24,853 nucleotides of DNA from CAZSHG01 sp964606695 [NCBI: uncultured bacterium] (GCA_964606695.1 CAZSHG010000025.1:1-24853), one strand, 5' to 3'. Positions 1 to 7,726 are shown, counted from the stretch's first letter. Notes: a model not told the origin generated them from the sequence alone. Program-made: numbers and translations.

Positions 1-43
1 AAACAGCGCCGGCTACGGAGGATATTCGGAGATTTGGGTCGTG

Positions 44-63
44 GAGGTGAAGTGAAACACCTC
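44..63. repeat. Small inverted repeat upstream of the first gene
   Basis: GAGGTG (44-49) and CACCTC (58-63) are perfectly complementary around an 8-nt loop. No T-run follows, so it does not look like a terminator. It may be a 5' leader hairpin or chance. Nothing else recognisable was seen in 1-110. Confidence 0.3.
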
Positions 64-126
64 AAAATTAGCTCACTGAATTATGAGTTTTGGGGAAAAT
101 TGAAATTTTGGGAAGGAATCATTTCA

Positions 127-1812
127 ATGACGTCGACAAAAAAAACTATTTTTAAAACCTTTCTTGTGATTTTGAGTGCTCTTTGTTTTTCGACCGCTCT
201 CGCCCAGGGCATTCACATCACGCCGGTGGATACGATACGACCCCCGTTCCCCGATAGCTTGTGGGAATATACCTCAGTAAGCTGTATCTCGGATATTGGG
301 GATATTAACCAGGACGGTTATGAAGATTTAGGCGTGTCATATAGATTTACTACCGGTGATATTGCTTATCCATATAGGGTCGTTTTATATATGGGTAATG
401 CCACAGGTCGCTTCGAACCTTTGTGGATATATTGTTTTCCGGAAGGTTCGCTTTATTCGGAAAATTATGGGGAAATATCGACAATTGAAAACATTGGGGA
501 TATAAATGGAGACGGTTGGGAAGACATTGCTATCGGAATGCCAGGATATGGTTATGATCCCGTTTGGAATAAAGGGAGAGTCTGGGTATATTTTGGTAGT
601 GCTACGATGGATACCATACCCGATTGGGCCTGGTCTGCAGGAGATTCACTATGGTATCATGGTTTCGGCTCAAGGATTACTAAAGCCGGAGATTGGAACG
701 GTGATAGTTATAACGATTTCGCCATTTCCGCTCCTTGGAATGATTTAGGCGGAGAAGGACAGGTATATCTTATTTACGGCGGAAATCCGCCGGATACGAC
801 ATCCTTTATAGAATGGAGTGGCACGGAAAGCGAAGAAGGTTTCGGAAGAAATATAAAGGCAACAGATCTCAATGGTGACGGTTCAGTCGAATTGATAATT
901 TCTAATCAAATAGGCTATTTCAGCGATACAATAACTTTTAATATATTTGAATATACACCTTATGGGAATGATACAATATTCAGCGTTTCTATAGCGGGAT
1001 TGGAGGATTGGTATGGTTTTCAGCAGTTTTTAAGCGTTATTCATTTTAACGATAGAGATATAATTTATTCTAGCATTTATGGGGAAAATAGATGGCACAT
1101 GAGTGATAGTTTTATGCTTTATAAAGTTGAAAGTATTTGCGATTCCGTCTTTGAAAGTGAAATAGACTTAAGAGAGGTATTCTCAGCATATGATACGAGT
1201 ATCGTTCCAATGGTTTGGAATATTAGAGGAATAAAGGATTTGACTGGTGACGGCATTGAAGAATTACTTTGCGAATATTGCTACTCGAAACAAAATGATT
1301 TAGGTAGTTACAGGCTTCGGACTTCCGGTAGGTTTTATATTCTCGAACAATCGGACAGCTTAGATGTAATTTACATTTCAGATTCTCTTTTCGGTTGTTC
1401 ATCGTATCTATCCAGTTATAGTCAGACGGCTGTCCTGGATTTCAACGGCGACGGTAGAGATGAAATATTCCATTCCCTAATTTCGCCATATTGTGCTGGA
1501 AACGATTGGGAGATTGTTGTTTACACCACAGGCGACTGGGAAGGCATTGAAGAGCAAAGCGAAATTACGAGCCAAAATTACCTTGCCGGGTCTTATGGCA
1601 ATACAATCCATTTCGATATAAATATATCGGCGCGTGCGGAGATTGATTTATTCGACATAACCGGAAGAAAGATTCGAGAGGAAGCTATAGATGTTCACAA
1701 AGGCCGCAATTCAGTTTCTTTCGGCGAGTTAAATTCCGGCATCTATCTCTATCGAATCAGATTTAGCGGCTCTGACGAAGTTTTGAGCGGCAAGTTAGTC
1801 AACATAAAATGA
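127..1812 (+). CDS. Secreted FG-GAP repeat protein with T9SS-type C-terminal domain
   Basis: The start at 127 is chosen because GGAAGGA (111-117) sits at good spacing and the protein then opens with a clear signal peptide (MTSTKKTIFKTFLVILSALC...ALAQ). An upstream in-frame ATG at 34 would bury that signal. The body carries repeated Asp-rich FG-GAP/VCBS-type motifs: DINQDGYEDLG near residue 59, then DINGDGWEDIAIG, DWNGDSYNDFAIS, DLNGDGSVELI, DLTGDGIEELL and DFNGDGRDEIF. In known families these bind calcium in a beta-propeller. The last ~85 residues (ending SGIYLYRIRF...GKLVNIK) resemble a T9SS type A sorting domain, although the usual PNPF is missing. Expected location is the cell surface or outside the cell. 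Ligand and role are unknown. The stop is followed at once by the SD of the next reading frame, so the two are probably co-transcribed. Base composition is AT-richer than the genes after 3915. Confidence 0.85.
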   Translation: MTSTKKTIFKTFLVILSALCFSTALAQGIHITPVDTIRPPFPDSLWEYTSVSCISDIGDINQDGYEDLGVSYRFTTGDIAYPYRVVLYMGNATGRFEPLWIYCFPEGSLYSENYGEISTIENIGDINGDGWEDIAIGMPGYGYDPVWNKGRVWVYFGSATMDTIPDWAWSAGDSLWYHGFGSRITKAGDWNGDSYNDFAISAPWNDLGGEGQVYLIYGGNPPDTTSFIEWSGTESEEGFGRNIKATDLNGDGSVELIISNQIGYFSDTITFNIFEYTPYGNDTIFSVSIAGLEDWYGFQQFLSVIHFNDRDIIYSSIYGENRWHMSDSFMLYKVESICDSVFESEIDLREVFSAYDTSIVPMVWNIRGIKDLTGDGIEELLCEYCYSKQNDLGSYRLRTSGRFYILEQSDSLDVIYISDSLFGCSSYLSSYSQTAVLDFNGDGRDEIFHSLISPYCAGNDWEIVVYTTGDWEGIEEQSEITSQNYLAGSYGNTIHFDINISARAEIDLFDITGRKIREEAIDVHKGRNSVSFGELNSGIYLYRIRFSGSDEVLSGKLVNIK

Positions 1813-1826
1813 GGGAGAGAAACACA

Positions 1827-2464
1827 ATGAACAACATCGTAAAAGCTTTATTTATTATTGGTTTGCTGCCAATAATGGTATTAGCAAACATACAACACGG
1901 AATAGGCTTCGGAAATTGGCAAAACGACCTTGAAATACAGCAAGATAGTATTTGGGTACATCTTACGTATAAAATAAGCGACAAGTATGTAGAGGAAGCG
2001 GGAGAACCGCATTTGCCAATAGAAGTGCTTCGTTTAATTATTCCGAGGGATGAAAAATCGATAGTATAACGATTAATTACGTGGATACCTCATATATAGG
2101 CGAGTATCTCCCGTTTCCTACCCAAGATTCTTGTTATGGCGATACTAGTTGCCAAAATTTTACGGAAACAGATTCAATTATCTACTCCGATTCTATTGCT
2201 TATCCGGATTCAATTGTAAAACTGATATCAACAAATTTCTATTGCGGAGCCAACAAAATAGTTACTCTGGAATTATACCCGATTTGTTTTGTTGGGGAAG
2301 ACACTCTTGTCTATGGAAATGATACTATTGCTTTCACGCTTCATACAAGCTCTTCTAATGACACTGGAATAGTCCCGAGTATGATAACGATATTGGGCAA
2401 ATCAGATTTAGAAAAAAATCTTCGGGAACAAAATAACTATGGAAGAGAAAGAAAAAAAATTTAG
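1827..2464 (+). pseudogene. Frameshifted, truncated gingipain (C25) propeptide-like secreted protein
   Basis: The SD GGGAG (1813-1817) precedes ATG 1827, which opens a signal peptide (MNNIVKALFIIGLLPIMVLA). The first frame continues with GEPHLPIEVLRLIIPRDEKS and stops at 2069. The following frame, open to 2464, continues with SITINYVDTSYIGEYLPFPTQ and then YPDSIVKLISTNFYCGANKI. This order (G-E-P-x-L-P, then a proline/glutamine strand, then a YP...G strand, then P..x..L..Y) is what I know from C25 propeptide domains. A single extra A in the A5 run at 2053-2057 would join the two halves as ...RDEKIDSITINY.... No catalytic C25 domain follows: the frame ends 26 nt inside the next gene. It may be a decayed protease gene, a stand-alone propeptide-like protein with one frameshift, or an assembly error in the homopolymer. 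The family call is from memory of the motif pattern. Confidence 0.6.
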
Positions 2465-2876
2465 TAAAGTCTTCTGGCCCGAATTTTTTAGGGCTTTTGT
2501 TTTGGTTGCGGGATTTTCGCTATTTGCGTTTAGTTTTAGCGCGTTTGCGGATGAGGGCCTTTTTAAACTGATAAACACGAAAATTGCTCCGTTTTTTCAA
2601 ATTATCATAGCGGAAATTGTCGGTTTTCTCGCTCCTGGGCCACGCTACTGGATATATCCCGTTTTGCGAGTTTTGGCGAAATCGGGGGTAGAGGCCGCCG
2701 TTATTATCGCGCTGATAGGAGGACATGTCCTCATCGAACCGGCTACATCGATTCTGGAGGCCGGGTATTTCGGATGGAGATTTCCACTGAAACGCTTTAT
2801 CGCATCCTTCATCGTTATTTATATTCTTGGTGTTCTTACTCTCCTGTTGACAAATTACGGCCTTACGCTTCTATAA
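2439..2876 (+). CDS. Half-size integral membrane permease (first of a tandem pair, DUF318/ArsP-like)
   Basis: A 145-residue protein with about four hydrophobic segments (near 17-37, 48-66, 84-105 and 118-138) and a charged N-terminus. The middle holds the pattern GPxxWxYPxxxxLxKxGVxxxxxIxxIxGxxxxxPxxxxLExxxxGWxFxxxRxxxA. The next gene has the same pattern, so the two are homologous halves. The arrangement resembles the DUF318/ArsP permease superfamily, which is built from two inverted or repeated halves, but the usual P-C motif reads PGP here. Substrate is unknown. It overlaps the 3' end of the pseudogene by 26 nt and shares a TAATG junction with the following gene, so the pair is probably translationally coupled and forms a heterodimer. 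The SD is weak (GGGAA about 12 nt upstream). Confidence 0.6.
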   Translation: MEEKEKKFSKVFWPEFFRAFVLVAGFSLFAFSFSAFADEGLFKLINTKIAPFFQIIIAEIVGFLAPGPRYWIYPVLRVLAKSGVEAAVIIALIGGHVLIEPATSILEAGYFGWRFPLKRFIASFIVIYILGVLTLLLTNYGLTLL

Positions 2877-3394
2877 TGAAAGTCAGACGCTCTATACTGG
2901 TGTTTCTCGTCTTGCTTATATCGACAGCAATTTTATACTCTATGAGTCCGGAAACTGTCTACGCAAAACTTGTCGAAGACTTGGACGAGATAATACTTAT
3001 TCTGGTAATAACTGTAGTAGCGGTTGTAATATCTTCTCTTATCAGTTGCAGGCTTAAGCCGGAATTTGTGGAAAAACGCCTAAATAATAGCGGACTTAAG
3101 AACCTGTTTTACGCTACGATGTTAGGAATGATTATACCAGGGCCGATCATCTGCATGTATCCGATTTTTATAGCTTTAAAAAAGAAGGGCGTAGCTGTGC
3201 CTTTAATTGTCTCATTTATCACGGGTCAAACCATTATTGGGCCTGCTCGAATACTACTCGAAATTTCAATTCTCGGCTGGCATTTTTTCATTTACAGGGT
3301 CATTACTGCGATTTTTGTCGGAGTTTTGGCGGGTGTCCTTTTCGGTGCTTTGGATAGAATTCTACCAGAAAGGGAGAGAACTAATGGGAGTTAA
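2876..3394 (+). CDS. Half-size integral membrane permease (second of a tandem pair)
   Basis: The start is placed at the ATG of the TAATG overlap at 2876, giving 172 residues. An in-frame ATG at 2774 lies deep in the previous gene and would add a hydrophilic tail in front of a good first membrane segment. Hydrophobic stretches lie near residues 6-22, 38-58, 78-100, 107-128 and 135-158. The conserved block (PGPIICMYPIFIALKKKGV..., then FITGQTIIGPARILLE...GWHFFIYR) matches the block in the upstream protein. This one is longer by an extra N-terminal region with two membrane segments. The likely role is one half of a two-subunit inner-membrane transporter. The cargo cannot be deduced. The protein ends RERTNGS, overlapping the following small ORF by 11 nt. 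Confidence 0.6.
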   Translation: MKVRRSILVFLVLLISTAILYSMSPETVYAKLVEDLDEIILILVITVVAVVISSLISCRLKPEFVEKRLNNSGLKNLFYATMLGMIIPGPIICMYPIFIALKKKGVAVPLIVSFITGQTIIGPARILLEISILGWHFFIYRVITAIFVGVLAGVLFGALDRILPERERTNGS

Positions 3395-3449
3395 AGACGA
3401 TACTCTACAAGTATTGACGTATCTCATAGATAAACAACTGAAAATATGA
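3384..3449 (+). CDS. Possible 21-aa small protein
   Basis: ATG 3384 has a good SD (AGGGAGAG, 3371-3378) and encodes MGVKDDTLQVLTYLIDKQLKI. It overlaps the end of the second permease gene and its own TGA overlaps the next ATG (ATGA). The SD and the tight coupling argue for translation. The short length and lack of a known family argue for caution. It could be a small accessory subunit of the permease pair or the remains of a longer degraded gene. Confidence 0.35.
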   Translation: MGVKDDTLQVLTYLIDKQLKI

Positions 3450-3517
3450 TGATAGAAGATATAATTGATAAGAATATGGCTTGTGGCTTATACACGCAGA
3501 AAGGACTTCATAAATAA
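3446..3517 (+). CDS. Possible 23-aa small protein
   Basis: The ORF starts at ATG 3446, overlapping the preceding TGA by ATGA, and encodes MMIEDIIDKNMACGLYTQKGLHK before TAA. It has no SD of its own and would rely on coupling. No family is recognised. With the 21-aa ORF before it, it may be a decayed single gene broken by a frameshift. Confidence 0.25.
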   Translation: MMIEDIIDKNMACGLYTQKGLHK

Positions 3518-3520
3518 TTT

Positions 3521-3641
3521 ATGTTCCCCTCGCTCCAACGCTCCGGAGTCTGTCGCAAAATCAAATATAATCATGGACTTAGTAATTTTATTCTCTCGCA
3601 CCCACAGTTTCCGTGGGTGCTTTAAAATGACGCTCTGCGTC
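3521..3641. repeat. Cluster of compact hairpins in the convergent spacer
   Basis: Three inverted repeats lie within about 110 bp: CTCCGGAG (3541-3548, perfect palindrome), GCACCCAC/GTGGGTGC (3598-3605 with 3613-3620, 7-nt loop) and GACGC/GCGTC (3629-3633 with 3637-3641, 3-nt loop). Together they have the look of a dispersed palindromic (REP/MITE-like) intergenic element. No gene was recognised here. A 132-aa minus-strand reading frame (3488-3886) spans both this cluster and the array next to it and is not considered real. Confidence 0.45.
3598..3623 (+). terminator. Possible terminator hairpin of the 127-3517 gene group
   Basis: A perfect 8-bp stem GCACCCAC/GTGGGTGC with loop AGTTTCC is followed only by TTTAAAAT. 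The stem is strong but the U-tract is short, so it may be part of the palindromic element rather than a dedicated terminator. Confidence 0.4.
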
Positions 3642-3682
3642 GCGTGAAATTCATAACTACCATCACCTCTCGTATAAAGTGT

Positions 3683-3900
3683 GGCCAAATCTCCCTCTTC
3701 CCCAGCCCCATTCTCATCCTCATAGGTCAATTTTCCCCCTCCAGAGCCCCAATCTTCGAGTTTACAGGCCAAATATTTGGGTTCGGTGGTCGATTTTTTT
3801 ACTTTCCGAGGCGAATTTGGATTTAAGCTCGAATTTTCCATTTCGAAGGTCAAAAGGAGCACTAAATTTTCAGTTAGTAGCTCCAATTTTCGCCTTTGGT
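3683..3900. repeat. Degenerate tandem array, 21-bp period (array 1)
   Basis: A motif of the form RGYCMMAT (plus strand) recurs at 3683, 3704, 3725, 3746, 3767 and 3788, with exactly 21-bp steps. It then returns at 3809/3810, 3827, 3848, 3859 and 3880 with steps of about 18, 21, 11 and 21. Examples are GGCCAAAT (3683), GGTCAATT (3725), GGCCAAAT (3767), GGTCGATT (3788) and GGTCAAAA (3848). The rest of each unit is pyrimidine-rich and poorly conserved. It sits directly after the stop of the minus-strand GH57 gene, in a convergent spacer. Seven-codon periodic reading frames appear on both strands (for example GQIFxFx on plus), as any 21-bp repeat must produce. No start signal supports translation. 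Confidence 0.7.
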
Positions 3901-3914
3901 CTCGAAAGCCGGAG

Positions 3915-6047
3915 TTAGTTCTCTTTATAGGCGAATATCGACCATTTCATTTTCAGTTCGGTCTCGCTGACCGCGGGGATTTCCAAATGCCAGTGGTGGA
4001 GAAGGCTGGTCTGCTGGTAGATTCGTTCGAACCCCGATTCGGAATTGCTCACCGTTTCGATGGGGGACATCCAGAGGTCGCACTTATCGCATTTGCAAAT
4101 GATTTTCCAGCCGTCGGCGAGTTCGTGTAGCTCGTAGCCGTCGATGAGGTCGAATTCGCGCGTTTCGCCGGGGCGGATGTTTTTCAGTTCGGCGTCGTCG
4201 AAATGGAAATGAACGCGCGGGTGGTCGCCGCTCATCAGGGAATAGTGGGTCTCGGTGCCGAAATGGATTTGCAACTCGTCGTCGTTGGGATTGATTATGC
4301 GATATTTTGCGGAGAAGCTATCGCCGCCTTTGTGCAGGACGATTTCCTTTTCGATGGTCAATGGCGTGCGGACGTCGCCGTGGAAGATTCCGCCCTCGCG
4401 CCGCATGACAACTTTCATGCCGTCCAGCGTCTTCTTCGGGCCATCGATTATGCGATAGGGGAGCCTGGTGAAATCGCCCAGTTCGGGGAAGGTGGCGTTG
4501 CGGAAATTCTCCGGTGTGGTGCCGGGGCCGAGTATCATATCGTTCAGCCAGCGGCGGTTATACCAGTCGTAATGCAGGAGTTTCGACAGGCCGCTTTCCT
4601 TTGACTGCACGATATCGTGGATGGAGGCGTGATCGTCGTCGCGCTCCTGCTCGTTGGCCTCCTGTACCAGATGATGGTAGCCTTCCGGGCGACGGCTGAG
4701 CGTATCTGTGATGTTGCGTTCCCATTGCAGGAGGTCGATTTCGGCGATCTTGCCGCCCTCGCCCGGTTTGATGAAAAGTTGCAAATCGCCGTCGCGCAGA
4801 ATAACTTCGTCGTAGCCATCGACATCCATATCCAATCGTGTGGCTTCGGTTCGGTCGTGTTTGGTGATGAGCTTTTCGCATCGAAGGATGTTGTCGAAAA
4901 TTCCTCGGCGAAGATGGGGGAGATAGAGTCCGCCGAAGACGCCGTGCCAGTATGCGCAATTGCATTGTGCGCGATAAAGCGCCCTCGCGCCTTCGCCTTC
5001 CGGCATCCCCGAATCGATGACCATGTTGCTCGCGTGTATCATGCGTTTGTGCATCCACGCCGATTCGGGATACTTACGCAGAAAGCCTCGCCAGAAGCCG
5101 CCTTTCAGGAAGGGTCGCCATTCTTCCATGACGTCTTCGTCCTCAAGCTTCTTGACCTTGCGATGAAAGGACGCCGCCAGATCGGCGGGAAGCGTCCATT
5201 CGCTCATCTCGAAATAGCTACTGGTTGGAAGATAGACATTGCCGATGGGCGGTTGCGTGTCGATCCAGTCGTCGAAGCGGGACATACGAATGACATCGCG
5301 GTTATCGCTAATCTCCTTCAGAAATTTTTTCATCCATCCTTCGTCCCAGACCCATTTTTTCGTGCCGGGCCACAGGCCGAATTTTTCGCCGTCGTCGCCG
5401 AAAACCAGCGCACGGTTGCCGGATTTGTCCGCGCGGTGAACGAGAAGGTCGATTGTTTCCTTAGGGTCGGCGAAGGGTATGGTGTATCGCAAATCCTGCG
5501 AGATGGGGAAGATCATGGTTTTATGCGCGCTGTCGTCGGTTATGTAATGGCCGTAGAGTTCGTCGCCCACGATGCCCACACTCTTGAAATGGTAATCGTC
5601 TGTAAGGGTGAACTCTACGCCCGCAGAGGAAAGCAGTTCCGGCAGATGCGGCTCCCAGATACGCTCGGTAAGCCATATTCCGCGTGGTCTGCGCCCGAAA
5701 TGGTCTTCCAGATAATCCGCCATCATACGTATCTGCGCGATGGCGTCCTTGCGCGGAATGACGGTCAGGATAGGTTCGTAGAAGCCGCCGCCCAGAAGTT
5801 CCATCTGGTTGCGCTCGACCATTTGTTCGACCATGTCGAAAATATCGGGATTGTGTTCTTCCCAATATTCCCAGAGCGGCCCCGATGCGTGGAATCCGAA
5901 AGGGAAATCGGGATAATCGAGCATTGCGCGAAGGAAAGGTTCATATGCGACTTCGGTGGCCTCTCGAAAAACGCTCTCGAAATTGCCAACCGGCTGATGC
6001 AGATGAACCGCGAATAGGAAATTGATTTTTTTCAATTCTGGCTCCAT
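3915..6047 (-). CDS. GH57 4-alpha-glucanotransferase / alpha-amylase-like enzyme
   Basis: A 710-residue cytoplasmic enzyme that probably cleaves and transfers alpha-1,4-glucan chains. The GH57 motifs occur in order: HQPVGNF (17-23), GGGFYEPIL (87-94), GIWLTERIWEP (123-132, with E128 as the expected nucleophile), FGDDGEKFG (216-224, holding the acid/base Asp) and a late RALYRAQCNCAYWHGVFGG block near 380. The catalytic barrel is followed by a C-terminal beta-rich region like the DUF1925/DUF1926 part of Thermococcus 4-alpha-glucanotransferase, and the length fits that subgroup (about 650-700). ATG 6047 lies one base after the queC stop (TAG-A-ATG), with no strong SD, so translation is probably coupled. 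It is last in the operon; why it sits with queuosine genes is unclear. A 466-aa frame on the opposite strand is a codon-bias shadow. Confidence 0.9.
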   Translation of the reverse strand: MEPELKKINFLFAVHLHQPVGNFESVFREATEVAYEPFLRAMLDYPDFPFGFHASGPLWEYWEEHNPDIFDMVEQMVERNQMELLGGGFYEPILTVIPRKDAIAQIRMMADYLEDHFGRRPRGIWLTERIWEPHLPELLSSAGVEFTLTDDYHFKSVGIVGDELYGHYITDDSAHKTMIFPISQDLRYTIPFADPKETIDLLVHRADKSGNRALVFGDDGEKFGLWPGTKKWVWDEGWMKKFLKEISDNRDVIRMSRFDDWIDTQPPIGNVYLPTSSYFEMSEWTLPADLAASFHRKVKKLEDEDVMEEWRPFLKGGFWRGFLRKYPESAWMHKRMIHASNMVIDSGMPEGEGARALYRAQCNCAYWHGVFGGLYLPHLRRGIFDNILRCEKLITKHDRTEATRLDMDVDGYDEVILRDGDLQLFIKPGEGGKIAEIDLLQWERNITDTLSRRPEGYHHLVQEANEQERDDDHASIHDIVQSKESGLSKLLHYDWYNRRWLNDMILGPGTTPENFRNATFPELGDFTRLPYRIIDGPKKTLDGMKVVMRREGGIFHGDVRTPLTIEKEIVLHKGGDSFSAKYRIINPNDDELQIHFGTETHYSLMSGDHPRVHFHFDDAELKNIRPGETREFDLIDGYELHELADGWKIICKCDKCDLWMSPIETVSNSESGFERIYQQTSLLHHWHLEIPAVSETELKMKWSIFAYKEN

Positions 6048-6048
6048 T

Positions 6049-6723
6049 CTATTTTCTATATGGAATTGGATCTTTCATTCCAGCTTTGGCGAAGGCCTTT
6101 TTGCGCATAATACAGCTCTGGCATTCTCCGCAGGCGACATCCTCGTTTTCGTAACAGCTCCAGGTCATTCCAAATGGGACGACGAGTTCTATACCAAGTT
6201 TGATTACCTCGGCCTTACTCATATGGATAATCGGTGCGGCGATTTTGCAGTGGGATTCCGGACGTCTGCCGAGGTTTATCGCCACCTCCATCGCCACAAT
6301 GAAGGCTTCCGTGGTATCTGGATAACCGGGGCCGTCTTCCTCCATCGCGCCGATATAAATAGCTTCCGCGTGGACAGTTTCCGCCCATGCCGCCGCGAGA
6401 GACAGAAAAATGCCGTTGCGGAAGGGGACATAGGTAGTCGGAATACCCTCCGGTTCGCCGTGCGGCACCGGGATGTGTTTGTCGGTCAGGCTGGAATGCC
6501 CCACCCATCGCAAATAACGAACGCTGGAAATTTCCTGCCGTTTCGCCTCGAAAACTTTTCCGATAGCCGCAAAACAGCTTCGTTCCTTGCTCTCGGTGCG
6601 TTGGCCGTAATCGAAATGGAGCATATAGAGTTCGTAGCCGTCCCGCTTGGCCACCGCCGCTGATACCGTCGAATCGATCCCCCCCGAATGCAGAACTACT
6701 GCGCGTTTGAGCTTCTTTGGCAT
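6049..6723 (-). CDS. queC: 7-cyano-7-deazaguanine synthase QueC
   Basis: Converts 7-carboxy-7-deazaguanine to preQ0 using ATP and ammonia, in the queuosine pathway. The start at 6723 is chosen because its ATG overlaps the queE stop (TAATG) and gives the normal length of 224 residues; a farther ATG at 6792 lies inside queE. The PP-loop ATP motif is SGGIDST (13-19). Zinc-binding cysteines appear as C190, C198, C201 and C204 (CYENEDVACGECQSC). FDYGQR (37-42) and GAMEEDGPGYPDTT (126-139) match the family well. The gene order queD-queE-queC is a complete preQ0 route from the pterin precursor. QueF, which reduces preQ0 to preQ1, is not in the window. Confidence 0.95.
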   Translation of the reverse strand: MPKKLKRAVVLHSGGIDSTVSAAVAKRDGYELYMLHFDYGQRTESKERSCFAAIGKVFEAKRQEISSVRYLRWVGHSSLTDKHIPVPHGEPEGIPTTYVPFRNGIFLSLAAAWAETVHAEAIYIGAMEEDGPGYPDTTEAFIVAMEVAINLGRRPESHCKIAAPIIHMSKAEVIKLGIELVVPFGMTWSCYENEDVACGECQSCIMRKKAFAKAGMKDPIPYRK

Positions 6724-7343
6724 TATTTTATTCCTATGATTTTGTGAATTTGTATCGAAAGCCGAATTGGCAGGCCGGTCTGAAGTATCCATTCCGACAG
6801 TTTGGAAGCCTGCATTCTATCCCAGACCGGCGAAAAAACAACCTGTCCGATTTTAAAAAGGTTGAACCTATCGATCTCTCCAAGTGCCCAGTCGAAATCC
6901 TGACGATTTGCTATAACGAACTTCACGCAATCTATTTTATCGATATATCTCAGATTGGATTCCAAAAAACACCCGGCGTGGCCGCTGGAAGGGGTTTTGA
7001 TATCGACAGATTTGACGATTTCCTTCGGCACACTGTCCAATGGTATGCTACCGTTGGTCTCCAGGACTATCTTTCTATTCGATTCGATAAGCTTCTCTAT
7101 CAGTTCCGCTGTCCGCGCGCAAAGCATAGGCTCTCCGCCGGTTATCAGAACCCATTCGCGGTCGGTGTCCATTATCCTATTATATAATTCATCTACGGTA
7201 ATTCTCTCGCTTATATGCTCCTTATCGGTATCGCACCAGTCACAGTCTAGGTTACAGCCCGCGATTCTGACAAGCACACACGGTTGCCCGATTACCGGTA
7301 TCTCCCCGATGAAAGTCTCGACCATTTCGTTCAGCGGTATCAT
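6723..7343 (-). CDS. queE: 7-carboxy-7-deazaguanine synthase QueE (radical SAM)
   Basis: A 206-residue radical SAM enzyme that rearranges 6-carboxy-tetrahydropterin to 7-carboxy-7-deazaguanine. The cluster-binding motif is C30-x3-C34-x2-C37 in AGCNLDCDWCDT. The SAM-contact motif ITGGEPML follows near residue 68, and LETNGS near 94. The short length and N-terminal sequence (ETFIGEIPVIGQPCVLVRIAGCN, split here as ETFIGE plus GQPCVLVRIAGCN) are typical of QueE. It lies 12 bp after queD, and its stop overlaps the queC start, so all three are co-expressed. Only a weak GGGTGG lies in the SD position. Confidence 0.95.
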   Translation of the reverse strand: MIPLNEMVETFIGEIPVIGQPCVLVRIAGCNLDCDWCDTDKEHISERITVDELYNRIMDTDREWVLITGGEPMLCARTAELIEKLIESNRKIVLETNGSIPLDSVPKEIVKSVDIKTPSSGHAGCFLESNLRYIDKIDCVKFVIANRQDFDWALGEIDRFNLFKIGQVVFSPVWDRMQASKLSEWILQTGLPIRLSIQIHKIIGIK

Positions 7344-7355
7344 CGATAGTCCACC

Positions 7356-7721
7356 CTAAGGTCTATATTCGACACTCGACGTGTCCGATTCAAAAATCTC
7401 CACGGACTGCAAATCCAGATGTTCAGGTAGTTGTGCGGAGATGTTATCGTAAAGTGTCTTCGCGATTCTCTCGGAAGTCGGGTTTTCGCCCTCGAAATCC
7501 GGGATATCGTTCAGGTAGCTATGATCGAGCTCACTCAGGGAATCGTTAAGTATCTTCTTCGCTTCGCGGAAATCGCACGCCATGCCAAGTTCGTCCAGTT
7601 CCGACGACGCTATGACAATCTGAACCTTCCAGTTGTGCCCGTGTAGATTCGAGCAGTCGCCGGGATAGTCGCAAATTTGGTGTGCCGCGGAGAAATTCCC
7701 TTTTACTTTGATCAGGAACAT
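7356..7721 (-). CDS. queD: 6-carboxy-5,6,7,8-tetrahydropterin synthase QueD
   Basis: A 121-residue PTPS-family enzyme for the first pathway-specific step from dihydroneopterin triphosphate. Zinc ligands are H14 (FSAAH), H27 and H29 (LHGHNW), with the catalytic Cys as C23, four residues ahead of the HGH motif. The D66-H67 pair (ELDHSYLND) and E111 (EIFESD) are in the usual places. The start follows the stop of the upstream outer-membrane-like gene by only five bases, so it is part of the same operon. No preQ1 riboswitch was seen upstream of queD itself. Confidence 0.93.
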   Translation of the reverse strand: MFLIKVKGNFSAAHQICDYPGDCSNLHGHNWKVQIVIASSELDELGMACDFREAKKILNDSLSELDHSYLNDIPDFEGENPTSERIAKTLYDNISAQLPEHLDLQSVEIFESDTSSVEYRP

Positions 7722-7726
7722 GGTTT

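Noticed and set aside
3488-3886. 132-aa minus-strand ORF after the GH57 gene
   Set aside because: It spans a hairpin cluster and array 1 and reads as low-complexity heptads, with no good initiation signal.
4617-6017. 466-aa plus-strand reading frame opposite the GH57 gene
   Set aside because: It mirrors the well-supported GH57 gene, has no recognisable domain or SD, and long antisense frames are expected from codon bias here.
6022-6663. 213-aa plus-strand ORF opposite queC
   Set aside because: It is a shadow of queC, which has all family motifs on the minus strand.
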